Assembly (NCBI RefSeq): GCF_041435055.1
Contig: NZ_CP108002.1
Location: 2,046,001 to 2,110,000, forward strand
From: Streptomyces sp. NBC_00341
GTDB taxonomy: Bacteria > Actinomycetota > Actinomycetes > Streptomycetales > Streptomycetaceae
DNA: 64,000 bases
Direction of reading: 5' to 3'
Translations under genes and position numbers: made by a program
The notes under the pieces: model-generated
What the model saw: the letters and a program-made list of their open reading frames with translations, nothing else
The model's database searches: none
What the model was told of the DNA's origin: nothing
In this document: positions 1-7,973 of the stretch, piece by piece
Position numbering within the stretch: position 1 is the stretch's first letter
Layout: every line of letters starts with the position of its first letter

Positions 1-2255
1 TGTTCGGGCTGCCAGAAGCCCTGGGCGATGGCGGTGAAGAGGTAGTTGGAGAGGCTGTCGTCGGTGAACATGGCCTGCCAGGCCGCGGCCTTGGCCTCGG
101 GGGTGGGCAGGGCGGCGCGGCAGCGGGCGGCGCCTTCCTGGCCGGTGGCGCTGGGGTCCTGGTCGAGTTCGGCGGCGATGGCGGTCTCGTCGACGGCGCC
201 GAGGACGGCGAGGCGGGTGAGGGTGCGCCAGCGCAGTTCGGCGTCGAGTTCGGGTCCGCCGGGGACGGTGCCTTCGGTGAGCCAGCCCTGGATGGCGTCG
301 GGCTGGGTGGCGGCGTCGATGAGGTGGCGGACGGCGATGAGGCGGAGGCCGGGGTTGCTGCCGTCCTCGGTGCGGCGGATGAGGTCGCGGCACAGGGCGG
401 TGAGGGTGGTGAGGGCGGCGGGGCGGTCGTCGGGGCTGAGGTAGCGTCCGGCGATCTGGGTGGTGGCGAAGGTGAGGACGCCCTGCTGGAGTGCGAGGTC
501 GGTTTCGTGCGGGAGGTGGGTGCGGGCGGCCTCGATGTAGGTGGTGGGGGCGAGTTCGCCGTCGCGGACCATGTCGCGGGCGGTGTTCCAGATGACGGCT
601 CTGGTGAGGGCGTCGGGGATGCCGGAGAGGCTGCGCAGGGCGGTGTTCCAGGAGTCCGGGTCGAGGCGGACCTTGGCGTAGGTGAGGTCGCCGTCGTTGA
701 GGACGACGAGGGCGGGGCGGCGGCCGGGCCGGGTGGTGGGGGCGTCGTCCTGCGGGATGCCGATGTCGAAGCGGTCGCGCGGGACGAGCCGGTCGGGCCC
801 GGACTGGGTGTCGATGGCGTGGTCGTAGGTGCCGACGGTGATGCGGTGGGGGCGGGTGCCCCGGTGGTCGACGGTGAGGGACCAGGTGGTGTCGGCCTCT
901 TTGATGTGCGGGGTGAGGGTGTCGACTCCGGTGGTGCGCAGCCACTGGTCGGCCCAGGCGTGGACGTCGCGGTCGGTGGCGGATGCCAGGTTGTCGATGA
1001 AGTCGGCCAGGGTGGCGTTGGCGAACTTGTGGCGGGCGAAGTGGGTGTTGATGCCGGCCAGGAAGTCCTTCTCGCCGAGCCAGGCGACGAGCTGGCGCAG
1101 GGCGGAGGCGCCCTTGGCGTAGGAGATGCCGTCGAAGTTGAGCATCGCGGAGGCGGTGTCGGGGACGGCGGCGGGGTCGGGGGCGACGGGGTGGGTGGAG
1201 GGGCGCTGGTCGGCGTCGTAGCCCCAGCCCTTGCGGGCGACTCCGAAGTCGACCCAGGTGTCGGTGAAGCGGGTGGCTTCGGCGAGGGTCTGGTAGCCCA
1301 TGTACTCGGCGAAGGACTCGTTGAGCCAGATGTCGTCCCACCAGGCGAGGGTGACGAGGTCTCCGAACCACATGTGGGCCATCTCGTGGGCGATGACCAT
1401 GCCGCGGGTCTGGCGCTCGGTGTCGGTGACGGCGGAGCGGTAGATGAACTCGTCGCGGAAGGTGACGAGGCCGGGGTTCTCCATGGCGCCCGCGTTGAAC
1501 TCGGGGACGAAGGCCTGGTCGTAGGAGTCGAACGGGTAGGGCTCGTCGAACTTCTCCTGGAACCGGTCGAAGCAGGCCCGGGTGATGTCGAGGATCTCGT
1601 CGGCGTCGGTGTCGAGGTGGGGGGCGAGGGAGGCGCGGCAGTGGATGCCGAAGGGCAGTCCGGCGTGTTCGGTGGTCACGGAGTGCCAGGGGCCCGCGGC
1701 GACGGCGACGAGGTAGGTGGAGATCGGCGGCGTGGGGGCGAGGGTCCAGCGGCCGTCGCCGGTGTGTTCGGTGATGCCGTTGCCGAGGACGGTCCAGCCT
1801 TCGGGGGCGGTGACGGTGAGCTCGAAGACGGACTTGAGGTCGGGCTGGTCGAACGCGGCGAAGACGCGCTGGACGTCCTCCATGAAGAGCTGGGTGTAGA
1901 CGTAGGTCTCGTTGTCGGTGGGGTCGGTGAAGCGGTGCATGCCTTCGCCGGTGCGGGAGTAGCGCATGGCGGCGTCGACGCGGAGTTCGTGTTCGCCGCT
2001 GGTCAGGGCGGTGAGGGGGAAGCGGTTGCCGTCGAGGTCTGCGGGGTCGAGCGGCTGCCCGTCGAGGCTGATCGAGCGCAGGGTGGCGGGCTTGATCTCG
2101 ACGAAGGTGTCGCCGTCCGTGCGGGCGGTGAACCGGATGAGGGTACGGGAGTCGAAGGTCTCGTCCCCCGCGGTCAGATCGAGGTCGATCGTGTACCGCT
2201 GTACGTCGAGGAACTGGGCTCGGGTCTGCGCTTCGTCGCGCATCAGTACGGACAT
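1..2255 (-). CDS. pepN: Aminopeptidase N (M1 family), 3' end outside window
   Basis: Zinc metallo-aminopeptidase that removes N-terminal residues from peptides in the cytoplasm. Read on the minus strand from ATG at 2255, the first ~751 residues are visible; family members in Streptomyces are usually about 850 residues, so roughly 100 C-terminal residues lie beyond position 1. The N-terminus begins MSVLMRDEAQTRAQ, typical of actinobacterial PepN. The GAMEN substrate-binding motif lies near residue 255, the zinc motif HEMAH at residues 290-294 and the third zinc ligand Glu in NESFAEY at about 313, so the catalytic centre is intact. A second ATG lies just downstream (residue 5). The gene is followed leftward by nothing visible. 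Family assignment is sure; peptide specificity cannot be read from sequence. Confidence 0.95.
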   Translation of the reverse strand, partial: MSVLMRDEAQTRAQFLDVQRYTIDLDLTAGDETFDSRTLIRFTARTDGDTFVEIKPATLRSISLDGQPLDPADLDGNRFPLTALTSGEHELRVDAAMRYSRTGEGMHRFTDPTDNETYVYTQLFMEDVQRVFAAFDQPDLKSVFELTVTAPEGWTVLGNGITEHTGDGRWTLAPTPPISTYLVAVAAGPWHSVTTEHAGLPFGIHCRASLAPHLDTDADEILDITRACFDRFQEKFDEPYPFDSYDQAFVPEFNAGAMENPGLVTFRDEFIYRSAVTDTERQTRGMVIAHEMAHMWFGDLVTLAWWDDIWLNESFAEYMGYQTLAEATRFTDTWVDFGVARKGWGYDADQRPSTHPVAPDPAAVPDTASAMLNFDGISYAKGASALRQLVAWLGEKDFLAGINTHFARHKFANATLADFIDNLASATDRDVHAWADQWLRTTGVDTLTPHIKEADTTWSLTVDHRGTRPHRITVGTYDHAIDTQSGPDRLVPRDRFDIGIPQDDAPTTRPGRRPALVVLNDGDLTYAKVRLDPDSWNTALRSLSGIPDALTRAVIWNTARDMVRDGELAPTTYIEAARTHLPHETDLALQQGVLTFATTQIAGRYLSPDDRPAALTTLTALCRDLIRRTEDGSNPGLRLIAVRHLIDAATQPDAIQGWLTEGTVPGGPELDAELRWRTLTRLAVLGAVDETAIAAELDQDPSATGQEGAARCRAALPTPEAKAAAWQAMFTDDSLSNYLFTAIAQGFWQPE

Positions 2256-2346
2256 GGCCCCATGCTGCCGTATGCGCTGTGCGGGATGCAGGCGGGTTCG
2301 CGGCGGGCTGAGCGGGGGCGGGGGCAGGGCGAGGGGGCGACGGGGC

Positions 2347-2368
2347 GCCGGGGCGACGGAGCCCCGGC
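2347..2368 (-). terminator. Hairpin after chorismate mutase gene
   Basis: GCCGGGGC and GCCCCGGC are separated by six bases, with further G/C pairing outside. It lies seven bases past the stop of the chorismate mutase gene and has no T tract, as is common in Streptomyces. Confidence 0.5.
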
Positions 2369-2375
2369 GGCGCGC

Positions 2376-2720
2376 TCAGGTCCTGACGTCGGTGTCCGTG
2401 CCGTGCGCCGATTCCTCCGCGATGCGTTCGTGGTGGCGGATGACCTCGGCCACGATGAAGTTCAGGAGCTTCTCGGCGAACGCCGGGTCCAGGTGCGCGC
2501 TCTCCGCCAGCTGCCGCAGCCGGGCGATCTGGCGGGACTCTCTGGCCGGATCGGCGGGGGGAAGCTGGTGGGCGGCCTTGAGGTGACCAACCTGCTGGGT
2601 GCATTTGAAGCGCTCGGCCAGCATGTGGACGACAGCCGCGTCGATGTTGTCGATGCTCTCTCGCAGCCGGTTCAGCTCGGCGCCTACGGAATCGTCGATG
2701 TTGCTCGTGGTCATGGTCAT
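2376..2720 (-). CDS. Chorismate mutase, AroQ type
   Basis: A 114-residue all-helical protein of the AroQ fold, expected to rearrange chorismate to prephenate at the start of phenylalanine and tyrosine synthesis. The first helix carries LNRLRESIDNIDAAVVHML, and the later ARESRQIARLRQLAE and RHHERIAEESA segments match the family, as does the short length for a monofunctional enzyme. Two ATG codons near the start (MTMTTSN) make the exact first residue uncertain by two positions. It is monocistronic or read with the AraC gene upstream, and a hairpin follows the stop. No signal peptide is visible, so this is the cytoplasmic rather than the secreted type. Confidence 0.88.
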   Translation of the reverse strand: MTMTTSNIDDSVGAELNRLRESIDNIDAAVVHMLAERFKCTQQVGHLKAAHQLPPADPARESRQIARLRQLAESAHLDPAFAEKLLNFIVAEVIRHHERIAEESAHGTDTDVRT

Positions 2721-2759
2721 CGAGCTTAGAGCCTGTCCGGCGGGCGGACTACGGGTGGA

Positions 2760-3638
2760 CTACGGAGTGATCGTCGGCGGGTGGTCCGGGTCCGGCACCC
2801 GGTCGCTCCAGCCGCCCGGCACGCTGCGGCCCTGCTGCTCGCGGAAGCGGACCGGCGCGGTGCCGACGCGGCGGGCGAACAGCCGGGAGAAGTAGGCCGG
2901 ATCGTCGTATCCGACGCGGCGGGCGACGGCCGCGACCGGCAGGTCGCTGGTGGCGAGGAGTTCCTTGGCGCGGCCGAGCCGGATGCCGAGGAGGTAGTCC
3001 TTCGGGCTGCACCCCGCGCCGCGCCGGACGGCCGTGCGCAGTTCGGCGGCGGTCATCCCGTGCCGTGCGGCGTGCTCGGCGACGGTGAGCGGCTGGAAGG
3101 CGTCCCGGGCCATGGCCTGGAGTACCGGGTCCCCGTCGGGGCTGACGTCGGCGCGGGCCCGGCGCAGGGCGACGAGCAGTTCGTGGACGGCGGCGCCGGT
3201 CTCCACTTCGAGCAGCGGGTTGCCGCGCCGGGCCGCCCGGACCATGCGGCCGATGGCGGCGCGGGGTGCCGCCGTGTCGGAGAGCGGGACGAGGGGGCGG
3301 TCGGGCTCGATGTAGCCGAGTTCGGTGTACGTGGTGGTGGCGGGTCCGGTGAAGTCGACGAAGCTCTCGTCCCAGCCGGTGGCGGGGTCGGCGCCGTAGT
3401 GGTGCGGGGTGCCGGGGGTGAGCCAGATCAGGCTGGGTCCGGTGACCGGTGTCCGCCGCCCGTCGGGCCCGGCGAACCATCCGGTGCCGGAGTTGATGAC
3501 GACGGCGACGTGGTGGTCCAGGGTGCGGGGGCCGACGGTGGGCAGTGTGCCGTGCTGGAGGCCCACGCCGAGGCAGACGAGGCCGAGGCGGTGGTGAAGT
3601 GGGCTCGGGGTGAAGAAGCGCATCCAGGTGTGGTACAT
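2760..3638 (-). CDS. AraC-family transcriptional regulator
   Basis: A 292-residue regulator with an N-terminal cupin-like sugar-sensing half (about residues 10-140) and a C-terminal double helix-turn-helix of AraC/XylS type (about 185-285), including the second-HTH segment VAAVARRVGYDDPAYFSRLF. The ATG at 3638 is chosen because a GGGGGAG ribosome site lies nine bases upstream; the frame stays open further upstream but reads low-complexity sequence. It is divergent from the GH35 beta-galactosidase gene 445 bp away, which makes that gene its likeliest target, probably as a galactoside-responsive activator. The inducer is inference. Confidence 0.85.
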   Translation of the reverse strand: MYHTWMRFFTPSPLHHRLGLVCLGVGLQHGTLPTVGPRTLDHHVAVVINSGTGWFAGPDGRRTPVTGPSLIWLTPGTPHHYGADPATGWDESFVDFTGPATTTYTELGYIEPDRPLVPLSDTAAPRAAIGRMVRAARRGNPLLEVETGAAVHELLVALRRARADVSPDGDPVLQAMARDAFQPLTVAEHAARHGMTAAELRTAVRRGAGCSPKDYLLGIRLGRAKELLATSDLPVAAVARRVGYDDPAYFSRLFARRVGTAPVRFREQQGRSVPGGWSDRVPDPDHPPTITP

Positions 3639-3787
3639 CGGCCTTCGCTCCCCCGTTCTCGCATCCTGGTTCTCGCGTCCCGCGGCGCCGGTGAGGTGCC
3701 GCTTGCGGACGGCGTCGCTCCGGGCGGCGCTGCGTCCAAACAGCAATGATCTTTGTCCATGGACCGGCCGCACGCCAGGGGGTGAGG

Positions 3788-3966
3788 CTGGGGCGTGTCG
3801 TCAAACTGCCGTCGTTGCCCGGAGGGCGGCCGGGCGGCGTCAGGTGCGTGCTCTCGGCGTGCCGGCCCCAGACCCCTGTACTGGATGTACCGGGGTCTGG
3901 GGCCGGTGCGGCGAGAGTGCGTGCATGGCGTCGCCCGGCAGACGGCAGTTTGACGACACGCCCCAG
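3788..3966. repeat. MITE-like long hairpin element with 26-bp perfect inverted ends
   Basis: The ends at 3788-3813 (CTGGGGCGTGTCGTCAAACT then GCCGTC) and 3941-3966 are exact reverse complements. Nested inside are GCCGGCCCCAGACCCC (about 3859-3874) and GGGGTCTGGGGCCGG, separated by a ~15-base loop, and much of the intervening arm also pairs with a few G:T-type differences. The left arm has about 12 extra bases. No protein is encoded and no clear target-site duplication is visible. It fills most of the 445-bp gap between the AraC and GH35 genes and could be a miniature inverted-repeat element or a large transcript hairpin. Confidence 0.7.
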
Positions 3967-4083
3967 GTCGCGACATTCCTCCCGGGTTCGCCCGCTCCGT
4001 CACACGTGCCGCGTTCCGGTGGCCCGTACCCGGTCGCGGAGCACGGCGTTCCGGGACCGCCCGCACAGGAGAGAACGAGCACG

Positions 4084-5895
4084 ATGGCTGACTTCACGGT
4101 GGGCGACGACGACCACTTCCGGTTCGACGGGCGGCCCGTACGGCTGCTGTCGGGTGCACTGCACTACTTCCGGGTGCACGAGGCGCAGTGGGATCACCGG
4201 TTGTCGATGCTGCGGGCGATGGGTCTGAACTGCGTCGAGACGTATGTGCCGTGGAATCTGCACGAGCCGCGACCCGGCCGGTTCCGGGACGTGGGGGCGC
4301 TGGGCCGGTTCCTGGACGCGGCCCGGCGGGCCGGTCTCCGGGCGATCGTCCGCCCGGGTCCGTACATCTGCGCGGAGTGGGAGAACGGCGGTCTGCCGGT
4401 GTGGGTGACGGGGCGGTACGGCCGGCGGGTGCGGACCCGTGACGCGGGTTATCTGGAGGCGGTACGGCGGTGGTTCGCCGAACTCCTGCCCCAGGTCGTG
4501 GAGCGGCAGATCGACCGCGGCGGTCCGGTGATCATGGTCCAGGCGGAGAACGAGTACGGGAGTTACGGCACCGATCAGGACTATCTGCGGCAGGTGGCCG
4601 CGATGCTCGTCGAGTACGGCGTGAGCGTGCCGCTGTTCACCTCCGACGGGCCGGAGGACCACATGCTCACGGGCGGTTCGGTGCCCGGTCTGCTGGCGAC
4701 GGCGAACTTCGGCTCCGGGGCGCGTGAGGCGTTCCGGGTGCTCCGGAGCCATCAGGACAAGGGTCCGCTGATGTGCATGGAGTTCTGGTGCGGCTGGTTC
4801 GAGCACTGGGGCGCCCCCGCTGTCGTCCGCGATCCGGAGCGGGCCGCGGAGGCGTTGCGGGAGATCCTGGAGTGCGGGGCGTCGGTCAACATCTACATGG
4901 CGCACGGCGGGACGAACTTCGGCGGCTGGGCGGGCGCCAACCGCGCGGGCCCGCTCCAGGACCAGGAGCTCCAGCCGACGGTGACGTCGTACGACTACGA
5001 CGCGCCGGTCGACGAGTACGGGCGGCCCACGGAGAAGTTCTGGCTGTTCCGGGAGGTCCTCGCCCAGTACGCGGAGGGGCCGCTGCCGGAGCTGCCGCCG
5101 GAGCCCGCCGGGCTTGCCGAACCGTTGCGGGCCGAGCTGACCGGCTGGGCGCCGCTGCGGGACGTGCTGGAGGCGCTCGGGGACGAGGAGCAGCCGGAGT
5201 CCGGTGTTCCGCCCACGTTCGAGGAGCTGGGTGTGGACCGCGGCCTGGTGCGCTACCGGGTCTGTGTGCCGGGTCCCCGACGGCCGTACGCCCTGGGGGT
5301 GTCGGGCCTCCGGGACCGGGCGGTGGTGTACGTGGACGGTGTCCGCCGGGGCGTTCTGAGCGAGGAGGACGGCACGCTCGATGAGCCGGTGGCCGGTCCC
5401 GCCGAGGTCGAACTGTGGGTCGAGTCGCTGGGCCGGGTCAATTACGGACCGCGCCTCGGTGAGGCCAAGGGGATCACCGGAGGTGTGCTGCACGAACGGC
5501 AGTTCCTGCACGGCGTACGGGCGCGGGCGCTGCGGCTGGACGCGTTCGAGGACGCGGCGGCGGTGGCCGGTGTCCCGTTCGTCCCGCTCGACGGTTCGGG
5601 GCGCGGCGGCCTGTACCGGGGCTCCTTCGAGCTCGCGGACGCGGCCGGCACCGGGCACGCGGGCCTCGAACTGCCTGGCTGGACGCGCGGGTTCGTCTGG
5701 GTGAACGGGTTCTGCCTGGGTCGGTACTGGTCGGCGGGCCCGCAGCACACGCTGTACGTACCGGGCCCGGTACTCCGGGAAGGGCGCAACGAGGTGTGGG
5801 TGCTGGAGGTGGAGGCCGCGGGCGCGCCGTACGCGGAGCTGGGCCCGGGGCTGCCGTCCCGGAGTGCGGCGGACACGCCCCGGGGTGTTTCCTGA
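4084..5895 (+). CDS. Beta-galactosidase, glycoside hydrolase family 35
   Basis: A 603-residue retaining beta-galactosidase that releases terminal beta-linked galactose. The N-terminal TIM barrel (about residues 10-330) holds the family signatures: acid/base Glu157 in AENEYGSYG and nucleophile Glu233 in MCMEFWCGWFEHW. C-terminal beta-sandwich domains follow to the end (FVWVNGFCLGRYW is typical). No signal peptide is present, so it should act inside the cell on imported oligosaccharides. The ATG at 4084 has a GGAGAG site about ten bases upstream; an open frame continues upstream through the hairpin element but is not protein-like. The divergent AraC regulator is the probable controller. Confidence 0.93.
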   Translation: MADFTVGDDDHFRFDGRPVRLLSGALHYFRVHEAQWDHRLSMLRAMGLNCVETYVPWNLHEPRPGRFRDVGALGRFLDAARRAGLRAIVRPGPYICAEWENGGLPVWVTGRYGRRVRTRDAGYLEAVRRWFAELLPQVVERQIDRGGPVIMVQAENEYGSYGTDQDYLRQVAAMLVEYGVSVPLFTSDGPEDHMLTGGSVPGLLATANFGSGAREAFRVLRSHQDKGPLMCMEFWCGWFEHWGAPAVVRDPERAAEALREILECGASVNIYMAHGGTNFGGWAGANRAGPLQDQELQPTVTSYDYDAPVDEYGRPTEKFWLFREVLAQYAEGPLPELPPEPAGLAEPLRAELTGWAPLRDVLEALGDEEQPESGVPPTFEELGVDRGLVRYRVCVPGPRRPYALGVSGLRDRAVVYVDGVRRGVLSEEDGTLDEPVAGPAEVELWVESLGRVNYGPRLGEAKGITGGVLHERQFLHGVRARALRLDAFEDAAAVAGVPFVPLDGSGRGGLYRGSFELADAAGTGHAGLELPGWTRGFVWVNGFCLGRYWSAGPQHTLYVPGPVLREGRNEVWVLEVEAAGAPYAELGPGLPSRSAADTPRGVS

Positions 5896-5946
5896 AAGGC
5901 CCGCTACTGTGGGCGGGAGCCGAGTGGTACGGACGGGGGTGAGGGT

Positions 5947-6855
5947 GTGAGCGACAGCCCCCACGGCAGCCCGGTGGTGCACGGCTTCCCGCACCTGGAC
6001 ACCGTGCACTCCGCGATCACCGCGCTGTACCGGCGGCTCTCGTACGACGGTGTGCACCGTTTCGCGCCGAGCCTGCTGCCCGTGGACGCCGCCTTCGCGG
6101 ACGCGGACGATCTGCATCTCGGCGCGCAGCGCGTGGCGCGGGCGATGGTGCGGCACCTGCGGCTGCCGGACGCCCGGATGGTCGTGGCGTTCCGTGCGAT
6201 GGAGCATGCGGGGAGTGTCGAACTCGCGGCCGGTCCGGAGTACTTCATCGAGCTGAACGACCGGTTCCGCACCCACCGCAGGGACATCGGGGCCGCGCTG
6301 TCGCACGAGGTCACGCACGTGCTGCTGCACCGGCTCGGCCTGGAGTTCCCGGGGACCCGTGACAACGAGATCCTCACCGACACCGCGGCCGCCTATCTGG
6401 GGGCGGGCTGGCTGCTGCTGGACGCGTTCCGGGAGGACGCCACTTCCAGTCAGAAGCTCGGCTACCTCACCCCGGAGGAGTTCGGGTACGTACTGGCCAA
6501 GCGGGCTCTCGCCTTCGACGAGGACCCCTCGCCCTGGTTCACCAGTCCGCAGGCCTACACCGCGTACACGAAGGGCCGGGCCCGCGCCCTTCGCGAGAGC
6601 CTGCTGCCGCCGCTGACGGCGGCCGGCTGGGCGGGCCGGCGCCGGTACGCCAAGGACCGGCGGTACGCCCAGGACCATCCCGGTGCGGCCTCGGCTCCGG
6701 GTCCCGAGCCCCCGTACGCCTTCGAGACGGGCCGGGACGGGCTGCGGGTCGCCTTCGCGTGCCCGACCTGCCATCAGCGCAACCGGGTGCCGGTGCGCGG
6801 CCGGGTGCGGGCCAGGTGTGCGCTGTGCCGCACGGTGCTGGACTGCACGACCTGA
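5947..6855 (+). CDS. HEXXH metallopeptidase-like protein with C-terminal zinc ribbon
   Basis: A 302-residue protein of unknown role, starting with GTG. It contains SHEVTHVLLHRLG with His120, Glu121 and His124, a zincin-type metal site, followed by TDTAAAYLGAGWLLL, which could supply the third ligand. The last 40 residues carry two CxxC pairs (CPTC and CALC) forming a probable zinc ribbon. There is no signal peptide, so a cytoplasmic metalloprotease or a degenerate relative is suggested. It lies 51 bp downstream of the beta-galactosidase and 51 bp upstream of the ankyrin gene, all on the plus strand. Substrate unknown. Confidence 0.7.
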   Translation: MSDSPHGSPVVHGFPHLDTVHSAITALYRRLSYDGVHRFAPSLLPVDAAFADADDLHLGAQRVARAMVRHLRLPDARMVVAFRAMEHAGSVELAAGPEYFIELNDRFRTHRRDIGAALSHEVTHVLLHRLGLEFPGTRDNEILTDTAAAYLGAGWLLLDAFREDATSSQKLGYLTPEEFGYVLAKRALAFDEDPSPWFTSPQAYTAYTKGRARALRESLLPPLTAAGWAGRRRYAKDRRYAQDHPGAASAPGPEPPYAFETGRDGLRVAFACPTCHQRNRVPVRGRVRARCALCRTVLDCTT

Positions 6856-6906
6856 GCCGCCGCCGCCCGCAACGGGCCTTGGCGCGAAAGGTATTACAGT
6901 CGAAAT

Positions 6907-7905
6907 GTGACGGAAGATCCGATGACGCGGGCGTATCCGGCGGTGGACGGGCAGAGCCTGTTCGACGCCGTGTACGAGGGCGAGGACGCCGTCGTGCGGC
7001 TGCTCCGCGCCGGGGTGCCCGTGGAGTCGTCCGACGAGGACGGGGCGAGCCCGCTGTACCTGGCCGCGGTCTCGGACCGGCCGGGCGTGGTGCGGCTGCT
7101 CCTCGCCGCGGGCGCCGATCCGGACCGGGCCTGTGGTCCGGAAGCGGGCGACCTGCCGGTCTGCGGGGCGGCGTGCGGCGGTCACACCGAGGTGGTCGAG
7201 GCGCTGCTGTCTGCGGGCGCCCGGCCGGATCTGCGCGAGCAGTTCGGGTTCACGGCGCTGCGCTGGGCGGTGGGGCTCGGCCACGCGGGGACCGCGCGTA
7301 CCCTGCTGGCCCACGGCGCCGACCCGTGTCTGCCGGGGCCGGAGGGCGAGGCGCCGCTCTTCCTGGCCGCCCGCAGGGGCTCCCTGGAGACGGTGAGGGC
7401 GCTGCTGCACCACGGTGCGGGGGCACCGGAGGGGGCGTTGGAGGAGGCGCTGGACGAGGCACGCCGGATGCTGGACGTGGACCTGGAGCAGGATCTGCGC
7501 GGCGGACTGCTGGAGGCGTACGGGGACACGGACGCGCACCACGTATCGGTGCGCCGTGCCGTCGTCGACGGCGGGGAGACGCTGACGGTCGAGCTGGTGC
7601 GCGGGAACGGGGAGCCGTTCGCGGGCCAGGACCAGCAGACGGGGCACGGCGCGATCGCCACGCTCCTGGAGAACGAGCTGGGGCTGTCGGCCCCGTTCGA
7701 GGAACTGGCCCGGCGGGCGCTGCGCTCCGGTGGCCCGGAGCTGGACAACTGGCACGCCGCCGCGGAGGCGCTGCGCGAGCGCGGCGACGAGGAGACCCGG
7801 CAGGCGGCGGCCGCGTGGTGCGCGGCGGGCGATCCGCTGCGCCGGGCGTTCGGCGCGGATGTCCTGGCACGGCTGGGGGCACAGACAAGCCCGTCCGGCG
7901 ATTGA
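6907..7905 (+). CDS. Ankyrin-repeat protein
   Basis: A 332-residue protein with four or five ankyrin repeats between about residues 10 and 190 (ASPLYLAAVSDRPGVVRLLL, then TALRWAVGLGHAGTARTLL and APLFLAARRGSLETVRALL), followed by a non-repeat C-terminal half of unknown fold rich in Glu and Ala. Such proteins act as binding scaffolds; the partner is unknown. GTG at 6907 is used; an ATG lies five codons later. A -10-like TATTAC at 6892-6897 lies only nine bases before the GTG, so a leaderless transcript is possible. The stop codon lies inside a copy of the dispersed GTCCGGCGATTGAGG repeat. Confidence 0.8.
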   Translation: MTEDPMTRAYPAVDGQSLFDAVYEGEDAVVRLLRAGVPVESSDEDGASPLYLAAVSDRPGVVRLLLAAGADPDRACGPEAGDLPVCGAACGGHTEVVEALLSAGARPDLREQFGFTALRWAVGLGHAGTARTLLAHGADPCLPGPEGEAPLFLAARRGSLETVRALLHHGAGAPEGALEEALDEARRMLDVDLEQDLRGGLLEAYGDTDAHHVSVRRAVVDGGETLTVELVRGNGEPFAGQDQQTGHGAIATLLENELGLSAPFEELARRALRSGGPELDNWHAAAEALRERGDEETRQAAAAWCAAGDPLRRAFGADVLARLGAQTSPSGD

Positions 7906-7966
7906 GGACGAAGCGTCACCCGGGTGCTCCCGGGCCCCGCTTACGTCCTCAACGCCGGACGGGCTG
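7886..7966. terminator. Convergent-gene inverted repeat made of two dispersed GC-rich repeats
   Basis: A direct copy (7886-7909, core GTCCGGCGATTGAGGAC) and an inverted, slightly diverged copy (7945-7966) face each other across a ~35-base loop between the ankyrin gene and the oppositely directed helicase gene. A transcript from either side would fold into a long hairpin, so a bidirectional terminator is likely. Confidence 0.6.
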
Positions 7967-7973
7967 AATTTCG

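Noticed and set aside
324..2729. 801-codon open frame on the plus strand across pepN
   Set aside because: It is antisense to pepN and composed almost wholly of Gly, Val, Asp and Glu, a by-product of high-GC third positions.
4000..7755. 1251-codon minus-strand frame
   Set aside because: Antisense to the beta-galactosidase, metallopeptidase-like and ankyrin genes, all of which have clear family motifs; composition is low-complexity.
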